Below are positions 35,806-44,995 of a stretch of 64,000 bases of DNA, one piece after another (the first letter of the stretch is position 1; every line of letters begins with the position of its first letter). Both the position numbers and the translations under genes were made by a program. The notes under the pieces were generated by a model, which was not told where the DNA came from, did no database searches, and was given only the letters and a program-made list of their open reading frames with translations. Source of the DNA: Martelella endophytica (lineage in GTDB: Bacteria > Pseudomonadota > Alphaproteobacteria > Rhizobiales > Rhizobiaceae); contig NZ_CP010803.1 of the NCBI RefSeq assembly GCF_000960975.1, positions 843,501-907,500 of the forward strand. The letters run 5' to 3'.

Positions 35806-36519
35806 TCATTTCCCACCAACCTCCTCTTGGTTGGCAGAATCCGTCTCAGCCTCGTGGCCACTTCGCCTGGCCCAGTTGGCCTTCATCGCGGCAGCCGCGT
35901 TTGCGATGTGCAAAGCAGACCGTCGACGCGCCTCCTCAGCGTCGCCGGCCTCGATTGCGTCGAAAATGGCCCTGATCTCGGCCACAGCGGCTGGCATGCG
36001 ATCAGGCTCCGCCAGCGTGATGCTGCGCAGCAGCTGGATGCGCCCGTGGATGATGCGTAGCATCTCCGCCATGGTGCCGTTGCCGCAACGCTGGATCAGG
36101 GCTTCATAGAATGCGTTCTTGGCCCTGCGCATGCCCAGCGGATCGCCCGTCTGAAGCGCGACCTCAACCTTGACGACTTCGCTGCGCAGCGCGGCAAGGT
36201 CTTCGGCCGTCCCTTTCTGCACAAAGGACATGGCGGCGCCGCCTTCCAGCACGCCACGCGCCACGTAGATTTCCTCAGCCTCCTCCAGAGACAATGTCCT
36301 GATGAAAAGCCCGCCGCTGACGCCCGCCTGCAGAAGCCCCTCGGCCTCCAGCGAGCGCATCGCCTCGCGGACGAGCGGACGGCTCACGCCAAGCTGCTCG
36401 CACAGCTCGCGTTCGACGAGCCTGTCCCCCGGCAGAAGAATACCTTCCGAGATCATGGTCCGGAGTCCGTCCTGAACCTGTGTCCTGACCGGTGCGGTGA
36501 CGCGTGTCACTGTGAACAT
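35806..36519 (-). CDS. GntR-family (FadR subfamily) transcriptional regulator
   Basis: A 237-residue regulator. The DNA-binding domain contains GDRLVERELCEQLGVSRPLV and REAMRSLEAEGLLQA, followed by an FCD effector domain (RGVLEGGAAMSFVQ, AKNAFYEALIQRCGNGTMAE). It is divergent from the aspartate-dehydrogenase-like gene and upstream of system 2 on the same strand. The GTCTGACAGAC palindrome at 36547 is a likely operator, so it could control both directions. Confidence 0.92.
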   Translation of the reverse strand: MFTVTRVTAPVRTQVQDGLRTMISEGILLPGDRLVERELCEQLGVSRPLVREAMRSLEAEGLLQAGVSGGLFIRTLSLEEAEEIYVARGVLEGGAAMSFVQKGTAEDLAALRSEVVKVEVALQTGDPLGMRRAKNAFYEALIQRCGNGTMAEMLRIIHGRIQLLRSITLAEPDRMPAAVAEIRAIFDAIEAGDAEEARRRSALHIANAAAAMKANWARRSGHEAETDSANQEEVGGK

Positions 36520-36546
36520 TCAACAATTCCGTCTTTCGGTAATCTT

Positions 36547-36557
36547 GTCTGACAGAC
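36547..36557. promoter_or_regulatory. Candidate FadR-subfamily operator
   Basis: GTCTGACAGAC is a perfect odd palindrome, and in context TTGTCTGACAG resembles the T-GT-N-AC-A pattern of FadR-subfamily sites. It lies 28 bases before the GntR start, between divergent genes. Confidence 0.45.
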
Positions 36558-36640
36558 TCACTAGCATACCGACCGACATGAGTCTAGAAATGTTTGAGCG
36601 ACTCGCAATGCGAGACACCCGACTTGAGCAGGAGCTAGGT

Positions 36641-37429
36641 ATGAGTTTTAAGCCCGACACTTCGATCGGTTTGATCGGCAGAGGTGCGATCGGCGGCGCG
36701 ATCGCTGCGGCCATCGAAAGCGGTTCACTTCCCGGTCTCGTTCTGACTGCGGTTCTGACGCGCACACCTCCCTTGGAAGGTGCGTCCGAGATCTGGTGCG
36801 GCAATCTCAAGGGGTTTCTGGCGCGCACGCCCGATCTGGTCATCGAAGCCGCTGGCCCGGAAGCGTTCGCCACGCTGGTACCCAGCGTGCTGGCAAACGG
36901 CTGCGACGTGATTGCGGTTTCGGTTGCGGCTCTGGCGGATGATGTCGTGGAAGCGGCCGTGAACGCCGCCATCGCAAAGTCCGGTGCAAGGCTGCATGTG
37001 GCAAGCGGCGCGATCGGCGCGCTCGATTCGCTTGCCGCCGCACGGGAACTGGGTCTCGATTCGGTCGAACTCGTGCAGCGCAAGCCGCACGCGGCTTTTC
37101 CCGGCGTCGACCTGCAGCCGGGCATGACCCAGATCGTGTCGACGGGTACGGCCCGCGATGCCGCAATCGCCTTTCCCCGAAACTCCAACATCGCCGCGGC
37201 CGTCGCCCTGGCCGGCGTTGGCTTCGATCAAACGCGCGTCACTGTCGTCGCAGATCACGAAGCGACGACCAATCAGGCTGAGTTGAAGGTGAGCGGTCGC
37301 TTCGGCCGTTTCGATCTGACGATCCAGAACCGGCCGAGCGAAGCCAATGCCCGTACGGCCGCCATCACCGCCCAGAGCGTCATTTCCGCCTTGCGTCGCA
37401 GCCGTGCAGCGATCGCCGTCCCCGCATGA
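36641..37429 (+). CDS. L-aspartate-dehydrogenase-like oxidoreductase
   Basis: A 262-residue protein of the NadX/aspartate dehydrogenase family, which deaminates aspartate or a related amino acid with NAD(P). The start at 36641 has AGGAG before it. The Rossmann loop is GLIGRGAIGGAI, and the catalytic domain shows RKPHAAFPG, AIAFPRNSNIAAAVALAGVG and NRPSEANARTAAITAQS, all typical. It is followed 24 bases later by a DUF1028 gene. In this setting it may release ammonia from an amino acid freed from the imported peptide; biosynthetic NAD synthesis is the other option but no nadA/nadB adjoin it. Confidence 0.88.
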   Translation: MSFKPDTSIGLIGRGAIGGAIAAAIESGSLPGLVLTAVLTRTPPLEGASEIWCGNLKGFLARTPDLVIEAAGPEAFATLVPSVLANGCDVIAVSVAALADDVVEAAVNAAIAKSGARLHVASGAIGALDSLAAARELGLDSVELVQRKPHAAFPGVDLQPGMTQIVSTGTARDAAIAFPRNSNIAAAVALAGVGFDQTRVTVVADHEATTNQAELKVSGRFGRFDLTIQNRPSEANARTAAITAQSVISALRRSRAAIAVPA

Positions 37430-37453
37430 ACCCACTAGAACAGGAGACTTGTC

Positions 37454-38149
37454 ATGACCTATACCGTCGTTGCCCGCGACCCTGATACCGCCCGCCTTGG
37501 CGTTGTCATTGCCACCCGCGCTCCGGTCGTAGGTGCGCGCTGCCCCGTCGTGGTTCCTCACTTTGGTGCCGCGAGCGTGCAGCTCATCGCCAGCCCGCCG
37601 CTGACGCAGCTCTGCGCCCGCCTCATCAGCCAGGGTTACTCCGCGCCAAAGGTGCTGGAGGAACTCAAATCCAGCGATCCGCATATCCAGCGCCGGCAGA
37701 TCGGCATCGTCGATGTCGCCGGCAACACGGCCGCCTTCAGCGGCCCGACGACAAATGGTTTTTCCGGCCATATCCTCGGGGAGCAGTTCGTGGCCATGGG
37801 TAACGCCGTCATCTCGGAAGAGGTCGTGAACGCCATGGCGGCGATCATGAAGGACCGCAGCGACCTCGCCTTCGCCGACCGTCTTATGGCCGCGATCGAG
37901 GCCGGCACGGAAGCGGGCGGTCAGGCCGACGGCCAGTTTTCGGGCGGCATTCTCGTCTATGACCGAGACAATTTTGCTGAAATCGACCTTCGCGTCGACC
38001 GCGCCGAAGGCGCCGTCGCGGAACTGAGGAAGCTCTACGACTGGTACCGCCCCCTCATTCCCTACTACGTCGAACGCGCCACCGACCCCTACATGGAGCG
38101 CGACGACCACTGGCGTGCACGGCAAGCCCGAGAGGGAGAGCGTCAATAA
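37454..38149 (+). CDS. DUF1028 protein (Ntn-hydrolase-like fold)
   Basis: A 231-residue DUF1028 protein beginning MTYTVVARDPDTARLGVVIA, with GARCPVVVPHFGAASVQ and SGGILVYDRDNFAEIDLRVD. Family structures have an Ntn-hydrolase-like fold, and genes of the family often sit beside peptide ABC importers and amino-acid catabolic genes. The activity is unproven. It shares an operon with the aspartate-dehydrogenase-like gene. Confidence 0.88.
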   Translation: MTYTVVARDPDTARLGVVIATRAPVVGARCPVVVPHFGAASVQLIASPPLTQLCARLISQGYSAPKVLEELKSSDPHIQRRQIGIVDVAGNTAAFSGPTTNGFSGHILGEQFVAMGNAVISEEVVNAMAAIMKDRSDLAFADRLMAAIEAGTEAGGQADGQFSGGILVYDRDNFAEIDLRVDRAEGAVAELRKLYDWYRPLIPYYVERATDPYMERDDHWRARQAREGERQ

Positions 38150-38304
38150 ACCCATTCGGCCGGAGCGTTTTACTTTCCGGCGTACCGCAGGATCACAACG
38201 ACAAGGCGCCCTTGGTGCGCCAAAGACAGCCGGCGCTCTGAGCACCAGATCCGCGCCCCTGTCCGTTTCGCCGATGCTGGTCCCGGTCGCGAGGGAACAG
38301 CTCG

Positions 38305-39405
38305 CTAGCGTGTCGTCCGGAACAGCCCGGCCTTGTCGGCGGGCAGGCCGCGCCAGTAGGACGGCGGCGCATCGATGGTGGCGCCGAGATCGGCGGCGGC
38401 GTGCCAGGGCCAGCGCGGATCGTAGAGAAGGCTGCGGCCGAGCGCCACGAAATCCGCCTTGCCTTCCTCGATGATGGCATTCGCCTGCGCCGCATCGGTA
38501 ATCAGGCCGACTGCGAAGGTGGCGAGGCCGGTTTCCTTGCGGATCGCATCAGCGAAGCGGACCTGATAGCCGGGGCCGGGCTTGATCTGCTGCTGCGGCA
38601 CGAGGCCGCCGGACGAGGCATCGATGAAATCGGCACCGCGGGCGGCGAGCGCCTTGGCAAAGGCGACCGTCTGGTCGCAATCCCATCCGCCTTCCATCCA
38701 GTCGGAGGCGGAAACGCGCACGCCGACAGGCTTGTCGGCCGGGAAAGCGGCCCGCACGGCCTCGAAGACCTCCAGCGGAAACCGCATCCGGTTTTCGAGC
38801 GACCCGCCATAGGCATCCGTGCGATGGTTGGACAGTGGCGAGAGGAACTCGTGCAGGAGATAGCCGTGGGCTGCATGGAGCTCGATCCCGTCGATACCGA
38901 GACGGGCGGCCCGCTTTGCCGCATCGACAAAGTCGTCACGAATGCGCACGAGGCCAGCGGCATCGATTTCGCTCGGCAGGCGGTCACCGTCCTTCAGCGC
39001 GATCGGAGACGGGGCGAAGGTCTCCCACCCGCCCTCTTCCAGCGGAATCAACTGTCCGCCGTCCCAGGGCTTGTGGCTGGAAGCCTTCCGCCCGGCATGA
39101 CCAAGCTGGATGAAGACGGCGCAGTTCTCAACCTCTCTCACGGCTTCCAGCGTGGTCTTGAGGGCGGCTTCGGTGGCATCGTCGTAAAGCCCGAGATCGC
39201 CGGGCGTGATGCGACCGGCGGGCTCGACCGCGGTCGCCTCGATGATGACGATGCCGGCACCGGACAGCGCGAGATTGCCGAGATGCACCGTATGCCAATG
39301 ATTGGCCCTGCCATCCACCGCGCGATACTGGCACATCGGCGAAACGACGATGCGGTTCTTGAGCGTCAGGCTCCGCATTTCGAAGGGCGTAAACAGCTTG
39401 GTCAT
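38305..39405 (-). CDS. Old Yellow Enzyme-family NADH:flavin oxidoreductase
   Basis: A 366-residue FMN-dependent TIM-barrel ene-reductase of the YqjM group. The start at 39405 has GGAG before it. Family marks are LKNRIVVSPMCQYRAVDG, IQLGHAGRKAS, ELHAAHGYLLHEFLSPLSNH and RTDAYGGSLENRMRFPLE. It reduces activated carbon-carbon double bonds or nitro groups with NAD(P)H. It ends the long system 3 gene string, 50 bases after the Ldh gene, and may process an unsaturated intermediate. Confidence 0.93.
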   Translation of the reverse strand: MTKLFTPFEMRSLTLKNRIVVSPMCQYRAVDGRANHWHTVHLGNLALSGAGIVIIEATAVEPAGRITPGDLGLYDDATEAALKTTLEAVREVENCAVFIQLGHAGRKASSHKPWDGGQLIPLEEGGWETFAPSPIALKDGDRLPSEIDAAGLVRIRDDFVDAAKRAARLGIDGIELHAAHGYLLHEFLSPLSNHRTDAYGGSLENRMRFPLEVFEAVRAAFPADKPVGVRVSASDWMEGGWDCDQTVAFAKALAARGADFIDASSGGLVPQQQIKPGPGYQVRFADAIRKETGLATFAVGLITDAAQANAIIEEGKADFVALGRSLLYDPRWPWHAAADLGATIDAPPSYWRGLPADKAGLFRTTR

Positions 39406-39455
39406 TGCATTCTCCATAATGTCCGCATTTTCATCGCAACCGTGCGCCCGGGCAA

Positions 39456-40454
39456 TCAGATCGACAGAAGCCGCATGACGTCCTCGTCGATCACGAGCCC
39501 TTCCGCAAGAGCCTTCCTGCGCGCATTCGCTCCGCGTTTTCCGGGAAGGCGCGTGCCGGGATCGCGCGCGATGGTCTCGGCAAGCAGGGAAAGCCGTGCA
39601 GCCACCCCGCTGCCGCCCGTTGCGCGGGGATCGATGACGATGATGGTCTGCCCGAGTTCCGGTGGCGGCCCCTGATCATCGAACAGCGAGGAAGCCTCGA
39701 ACGCATAATTGGCCCCGGTGATACCGGCGGCAAGAATCTCCACCATCAGCGCCAGCGCAGCACCCTTGGCGTCTCCGAGCGGGATCATGGTACCAGCCAT
39801 CGCAGCATCGGCGTCGGTTGTCGGATCGCCGTTCGCATCAAGCGCCCAGCCTTCCGGGATGGCGCGGCCGGACTGCCTGGCAGCCATGATCTTGCCCCGC
39901 GCCACCTTCGACATCGCCAGATCGATGACGATCGGATCCGTGCCTTCCAGCGGCGCCGCAAAGGCGATGGGATTGGTGCCGTAGACGGCATGACGGCCGC
40001 CCCACGGCGCCATGGCGGCGGGCGCATTCGCAACCATCAACGCGACCAGTCCGCGCTCGGCGAAACGCTCGACCGTCAACCCCATCACGCCGGCATGATG
40101 CGAGCGGTGGATGGCTGCCAGCGCGATACCGGTTCTGGAGGCTATGGATGGCAGGAGCTCCACCGCCATATCGAATGCCGGATAGGCAAAGCCATATCCC
40201 GCGTCAATGCGGCGGACGGCCTCGGCCGTCGCCATCGCCACCGACATCGCCTCACCATCGACCTTCCTCGCGAGCGCCTGGGCGCTATAGGCCGGCACGC
40301 GACGAAGCCCATGGCCGGGCTGGCCGGCCGCTTCGGCGGCGACAAGCGCTTTCGCGACGGACAGGGCGTTTTCCTCGCTGACGCGATTCCGGATCAAAAT
40401 GGAGACGACCAGTGTCTCGATGTCGCCGATGGTCATGACGGTAGAGGACGGCAT
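39456..40454 (-). CDS. Ldh-type (malate/L-lactate/sulfolactate) dehydrogenase
   Basis: A 332-residue member of the Ldh_2 family of NAD(P)-dependent 2-hydroxyacid or ureidoglycolate dehydrogenases. Family marks are GHGLRRVPAYSAQALARK, the catalytic His in IHRSHHAGVMGLTVERFAER, ALMVANAPAAMAPWGGRH and GTNPIAFAAPLEG. It lies between M20 and OYE genes on the same strand. It would oxidise a 2-hydroxy acid or reduce a cyclic imine such as piperideine-carboxylate; the substrate is open. Confidence 0.92.
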   Translation of the reverse strand: MPSSTVMTIGDIETLVVSILIRNRVSEENALSVAKALVAAEAAGQPGHGLRRVPAYSAQALARKVDGEAMSVAMATAEAVRRIDAGYGFAYPAFDMAVELLPSIASRTGIALAAIHRSHHAGVMGLTVERFAERGLVALMVANAPAAMAPWGGRHAVYGTNPIAFAAPLEGTDPIVIDLAMSKVARGKIMAARQSGRAIPEGWALDANGDPTTDADAAMAGTMIPLGDAKGAALALMVEILAAGITGANYAFEASSLFDDQGPPPELGQTIIVIDPRATGGSGVAARLSLLAETIARDPGTRLPGKRGANARRKALAEGLVIDEDVMRLLSI

Positions 40455-40492
40455 GGCGAGTAAATCCTTTTCTCAGATCCCGGGTGTTCCCG

Positions 40493-41641
40493 TCAGTTCA
40501 TTTCCACCAAGGCGAGGATGTTGGCAAGCAAGGCCGTACGCGGCGCGATACTGCTGACCAGAATATGCTCTTCAAACGTATGAGCACCGGCCCCGTCGGC
40601 ACCGAGACCGTCGAGCGTCGGCACGCCGAGCGCAGCGGTGAAGTTTCCATCCGAACCGCCTCCCGTCGCCATGCCTTCGAGCGTGAAGCCCAGTTCCGAC
40701 GCGATACACGCCGTCTGGTCGAAAAGACGGCGGCCGGCATCGCTCTGGGCAAATGGCGGGCGATTGAGGTCGCCGGTGATCTCGAATGTGATATCCGGAT
40801 CGACGGGCTTCATCGCCTTGACCTTAGCGATCACCTCCGCCGCGCTGGTCGCGTCGGGCAGGCGCAGGTCGAGCTGCAGCCGGCACTCCTCCGGCACGGT
40901 GTTGCGCCCCGTTCCACCTTGGATCGTGCCTGTCGTCACGCTGATGCCGCGGGCGGGGTCGTTGAGGGCTTCCAGATCCAGAACCAGCCGGGCCGCCGCG
41001 CGGATCGCCGAGCGACCGTCGAGAGGACGCACGCCCGCATGAGCGGCACGGCCGCGCACGACAATGTCGAACATGCCGACGCCCTTGCGCGCGGTGACGA
41101 TCTTGCCGCCGTCGCGGGCAGGTTCGACAACCAGCGTGCAAGCCGCATCGCGGGCACGCTCCTCGATCAGCGGCCGTGAGCTTTTCGACCCGATTTCCTC
41201 ATCCGGCACGATCAGGAGCTCGGTCGGTAGGTGATCGCCGGCCTTCGCCGCAAGCGCCATCGCCTGAAGCGCCATCAGCACGCCGGCCTTCATGTCGTAG
41301 ATACCAGGGCCGTAAAGTCGGTAGCCGTCGCGACGAAGCGGCAGCTTGTCGGCAATCGTGCCAACCGCATGGACGGTATCGAGATGGGCGAGGATCAGGA
41401 TTCCGGGACGATTGTCGCCAGCAGCGCGCGGCGTGCGGACCGTCAGCATGTCGCCGGCATCCGGGGCGCCGGGCGTCCGCTCGATCGCAAGGCCCAAGGC
41501 CTGGGCAAAGGCCTCCGCCTTTTCCATCATCCGGTTGACGGCGGCGATGTCGCTGCTCGGGCTTTCGATCGCAACCCATTGCTCAAGCTCGGCGAGAAAG
41601 GCATCGAGATCGATATCGTCGGCGGTGAATACGGGGGTCAT
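40493..41641 (-). CDS. M20-family metallopeptidase (carboxypeptidase G2/ArgE type)
   Basis: A 382-residue zinc hydrolase. Metal site residues are visible in LAHLDTVHAVG, GPGIYDMKAGVLMALQA, PDEEIGSKSSR and HTFEEHIL. The dimerisation domain lies at about residues 180-285 (AHAGVRPLDGRSAIRAAARL). No signal peptide. It overlaps the upstream acylase stop by 4 bases, so the two are translationally coupled and probably act in sequence, releasing amino acids from acylated or amidated forms. Confidence 0.93.
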   Translation of the reverse strand: MTPVFTADDIDLDAFLAELEQWVAIESPSSDIAAVNRMMEKAEAFAQALGLAIERTPGAPDAGDMLTVRTPRAAGDNRPGILILAHLDTVHAVGTIADKLPLRRDGYRLYGPGIYDMKAGVLMALQAMALAAKAGDHLPTELLIVPDEEIGSKSSRPLIEERARDAACTLVVEPARDGGKIVTARKGVGMFDIVVRGRAAHAGVRPLDGRSAIRAAARLVLDLEALNDPARGISVTTGTIQGGTGRNTVPEECRLQLDLRLPDATSAAEVIAKVKAMKPVDPDITFEITGDLNRPPFAQSDAGRRLFDQTACIASELGFTLEGMATGGGSDGNFTAALGVPTLDGLGADGAGAHTFEEHILVSSIAPRTALLANILALVEMN

Positions 41642-44028
41642 GGTTTTGTCGCTCCTGACGGCGAGGAAGGGATGAGGCGGATTCGCCGCCGCGTGGCGGC
41701 ATCGACCCTGTCGCGGCTGAAGAGAAGCGGCACATAATCGCCGCGCGCCCAGGGCGCGGCGAGATCGGCATAATGGGGCGAGCGCGGATCGCCGGACTGG
41801 CCGGGCGTGTTGACGCAGACGGAATTATCCCAGGCCCCGACATCCATGACGAGACGGACCGAGGCGCCGGCATTGACGTTGAAATCGCCAAGCCGATAGG
41901 CCGCATGCATCGGCGTCGAGCGGCTGCCACCCACCGGCAGCGGGCCGACGTTCCAGGCGCTGTCGGCTGAAGGCTTCGCCCCGTTCGCCGCATGCTGGAA
42001 GAGCGCCCGGTGCAGATCCCCCCAGCGCCAGCGGTCCGGATCATCCCCGAGCCGTCGGAGGCAATCCCCAAACCCATCGGCAAGGGTGGCAAGGATCAGC
42101 GCGTCGCGTTCGGCAAGGCTCCAGTGCGGCTCGGGCACTTCGAGGAGGAAGAGGAAGCGGTCAAAATCGCCCGGCAGCAGCAGCTGGCGCACCTTCGCAT
42201 CCGGCGCGAAACGGGCGGCAATGCCCGGACGCAGATGCTTCATCCACCAGACCTCGAAGAGGGCCGCAGGGGCGCTGTCGACCGTAAGCCGGTGATCCCA
42301 GCCCGCGAAAAGCCGCGCAGCCTCCGCAGTAACCTCATCCAGTGCCCCCTGCCCGGCAAGGCCTGCGACCAGCGCCGTGACGATGGCGGCCGGGCGCGAA
42401 AACACATCCGTCTGCAACGCCATCGAGGCGGAAAGGCTGTGGCTGCGATCGGCGGCGAGCACCGACTTGATCCGCCGCGCGCGGCTCACCTCCGCCCATT
42501 CATGGCCGATCGAGGGACCGGTTCGCTCCGGGGGAAGGTTCATCTCGTTGGCAGAGGCGACGAAACCCGCTTCGGGGTCGAAGCTGCGCGGCAATTCTTC
42601 CGGCGCGAGGAAGCCGTCCCATTCGTGGCGTCCGTCGCCCGGAACCGGCAGGAGCCCGTGCCAGTTGCGGCGGACAGGGGTAAAGCCGGCGGTGAACCAG
42701 CCGATATGACCGTCGACATCGGCACTGACGTGATTGACCGAGGGCGTGCCCCAGTGGCCGAGCGTCTCCGCAAAGGCGGTGGTCGAGCGGCTGCGCATAT
42801 AGGCCAGGCTGCCGAGATAGGCGGCCGAGCCCGGCAGGTGCCAGACCGTGCGCATCGCGACAACGCGATGGCGGCTGCGATCCTCGTTGAGCACCGGCCC
42901 GTGGCGCGTGAAGGAGAGCGTCAGATGCTGGTCGGAGTGACCTTTGACGAGAAAGCGTTGCCGATCCCGATCGATCCTTTCCCAGCCGTTGCCGTAGCGA
43001 TAAAGATCGGGATCGTCCGGACTGGTTTCGTAGACATAGACGTCCTCCTGGTCGGCTCCAAAGATGGTGAGGCCGAAGGCTGTGCGCTCGTTATGGCCGA
43101 TCGAGACCCCGGGCGCGCTCGGCTCGCCGGTTCCGATGACATTGATGCCGGGCGCCTCGAGATGGACGAGATAGCGCAGCGACGGCACGGCATGGGCACG
43201 GTGCGGATCGCTGGCAAGGATCGGCCGGCCGGTCTCGGTCCGCGACCCGTGAACGGCCCAGTTGTTGGAGCCTTCCTCGGCGCTGCGCTGAACGATCTCT
43301 CCGAGGTCCGTGACCTCGCTCCAGCGCCAGGCCTCTTCCAGAGGGGCAGCAAGACGCGCCTTTTCGAAGGTCACAGTTGCGGTCGCGAGCTTGAACAGCC
43401 GGATCGCATCGAGCGGAATATCCTCGAATGACAGTCCTTCCGCCAGTTTCGGCTCCACCGGCGGATCGATCTCGAAGCGCAGGAGGTCGGTCTCGGCATC
43501 GGCGAGCGCCATGACATTGGCGCGCAGGATCTCCGAAACGCCGTTGCGGGTGAGCGCATGCGAGCGGATGCGCAGGACATCCTCGGGCTGCCAAGGCTGG
43601 GGCTTCGTGCCGAACAGGGAAAATTCCGGCGGCAGTCGCTCGGGCTCGCTTTCGCAAAGGCCGATATAGGCATTCACACCGGCGGCAAAGGCGGTGCAGA
43701 TCGCCTCAGTGTCATCGGCATAGGCCCGCCATTCCGGCCCCATGTCGCCACGATAGAGAAAATGCCGCGCGGCATGGTCCTGGGCGAGATAGCCGGGCCC
43801 GAAATCGGCGGCAAGCAGGCCAAGCCCGCGCTTGCGCCAGAGATCGAGCTGCCACAGCCGGTCACGTGCTGCGTTGAAGCCCTGCGCGAGGAAAAGGTCG
43901 TGATCGCTTCCGGCGCGGATATGGGGAATGCCCCATTCGTCGACGCGGATTTCGGCTTCCGCGTCGAGGCCTTCCAGAGGGATGGTTTCGTCTTCTGTGG
44001 ATTGGGGCATGGGATCAGCTTCAGGCAT
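41638..44028 (-). CDS. Penicillin-acylase-family Ntn hydrolase without signal peptide
   Basis: About 796 residues, with the alpha chain (GIPHIRAGSDHDLFLAQGFN, ARDRLWQLDLWRKRG) and the beta-chain start at the conserved serine of EEGSNNWAVHGSRTETG near residue 245. The autocatalytic cut would be just before that Ser. Relatives include cephalosporin acylases and AHL-quenching acylases. Most are periplasmic, but no signal peptide is visible from any start, which points to a cytoplasmic enzyme. Start choice is uncertain: ATGs at 44049, 44028 and 44010 are possible and none has a strong ribosome site. It overlaps the DppF stop of system 3. Confidence 0.9.
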   Translation of the reverse strand: MPEADPMPQSTEDETIPLEGLDAEAEIRVDEWGIPHIRAGSDHDLFLAQGFNAARDRLWQLDLWRKRGLGLLAADFGPGYLAQDHAARHFLYRGDMGPEWRAYADDTEAICTAFAAGVNAYIGLCESEPERLPPEFSLFGTKPQPWQPEDVLRIRSHALTRNGVSEILRANVMALADAETDLLRFEIDPPVEPKLAEGLSFEDIPLDAIRLFKLATATVTFEKARLAAPLEEAWRWSEVTDLGEIVQRSAEEGSNNWAVHGSRTETGRPILASDPHRAHAVPSLRYLVHLEAPGINVIGTGEPSAPGVSIGHNERTAFGLTIFGADQEDVYVYETSPDDPDLYRYGNGWERIDRDRQRFLVKGHSDQHLTLSFTRHGPVLNEDRSRHRVVAMRTVWHLPGSAAYLGSLAYMRSRSTTAFAETLGHWGTPSVNHVSADVDGHIGWFTAGFTPVRRNWHGLLPVPGDGRHEWDGFLAPEELPRSFDPEAGFVASANEMNLPPERTGPSIGHEWAEVSRARRIKSVLAADRSHSLSASMALQTDVFSRPAAIVTALVAGLAGQGALDEVTAEAARLFAGWDHRLTVDSAPAALFEVWWMKHLRPGIAARFAPDAKVRQLLLPGDFDRFLFLLEVPEPHWSLAERDALILATLADGFGDCLRRLGDDPDRWRWGDLHRALFQHAANGAKPSADSAWNVGPLPVGGSRSTPMHAAYRLGDFNVNAGASVRLVMDVGAWDNSVCVNTPGQSGDPRSPHYADLAAPWARGDYVPLLFSRDRVDAATRRRIRLIPSSPSGATKP

Positions 44029-44995
44029 GATGGCAGGCGACACGGGCACCGTCCGGTCGCGGTGTCAGTTCCGGGCGCTCGCGCGAACAGATTTCGGTTG
44101 CCAGCGGACAACGGGTGTGGAAGGCGCAGCCCGGCGGAATATTCGCCGGGCTCGGCAATTCGCCGGACAAGGTAAAGCGCTGTCGGGTCCGCTGCGCCAC
44201 CGGATCGGCCTCGGGCACGGCCGACATCAGCGCCCGGGCATAGGGGTGCTTCGGATCGGCAAAGAAGACGTCGCGCTCGGCGATTTCGACAAAGCGGCCG
44301 AGATACATCACGACCACCCGGTCGCAGATGTGGCGCACCACGCTGAGGTCATGCGAGACGAAGAGATAGGAAACGCCGGTGCGCTTCTGCAGTGCCACAA
44401 GCAGGTTGAGGATCTGGGCGCGGACGGAGACATCGAGCGCGGAGACCGGCTCGTCGCAGATGACCAGATCGGGTTCGAGCGCGAGCGCGCGGGCGATCAC
44501 CACCCGCTGGCGCTGGCCGCCGGAAAACTGGTGCGGATAGCGGTCGGCATGTTCGGGCCTCAGGCCAACCTCCTTGAGAAGCTCGGCCACCTTCTGCTTC
44601 AGTGCCTTACCTCTGGCGATGCCGCGCACCTTCAACGGCTCGCCGATGGTGGCACCGATCGTCGAGCGCGGATCGAGCGACAGTGCGGGATCCTGGAACA
44701 CCATCTGCACCTTGCGGCGGATGTCGTTCAGCGCCCTCGGGCTGGCGCCGACGACCTCGCTTCCACCGATGCGGATACTGCCCGAAACGGGTGGCTGCAG
44801 CCCGACAATGGCATTGGAAAGTGTGGACTTGCCGCAGCCCGATTCACCGACCAGAGCCACCGTCTCGGCGCGGCCGATCGCAAGATCAACGCCGTTGACA
44901 GCCTTGACCACCGCGCCGGCGCCGCCGAAAAATCCGCCGCGTCCACCGAAATGGACCGCGACGTCTGAAAGTTCGAGGACATTCGCTTCGCTCAT
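44021..44995 (-). CDS. Peptide-type ABC ATPase, DppF/OppF family (system 3)
   Basis: A 324-residue ATPase. Walker A is GESGCGKST, the Q-loop MVFQDPALSLDPR, the signature [15 protein letters not shown], Walker B VICDEPVSALD and the switch His FVSHD. A glycine-rich insert follows the first strand (FGGRGGFFGGAGAVVKAV), longer than usual. The start at 44995 has a GGAG site and overlaps the DppD stop by 4 bases. Confidence 0.93.
   Translation of the reverse strand: MSEANVLELSDVAVHFGGRGGFFGGAGAVVKAVNGVDLAIGRAETVALVGESGCGKSTLSNAIVGLQPPVSGSIRIGGSEVVGASPRALNDIRRKVQMVFQDPALSLDPRSTIGATIGEPLKVRGIARGKALKQKVAELLKEVGLRPEHADRYPHQFSGGQRQRVVIARALALEPDLVICDEPVSALDVSVRAQILNLLVALQKRTGVSYLFVSHDLSVVRHICDRVVVMYLGRFVEIAERDVFFADPKHPYARALMSAVPEADPVAQRTRQRFTLSGELPSPANIPPGCAFHTRCPLATEICSRERPELTPRPDGARVACHHA

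Noticed and set aside
41992..43431. 479-residue open frame on the plus strand
   Set aside because: Antisense to the penicillin acylase gene; composition typical of a shadow frame.
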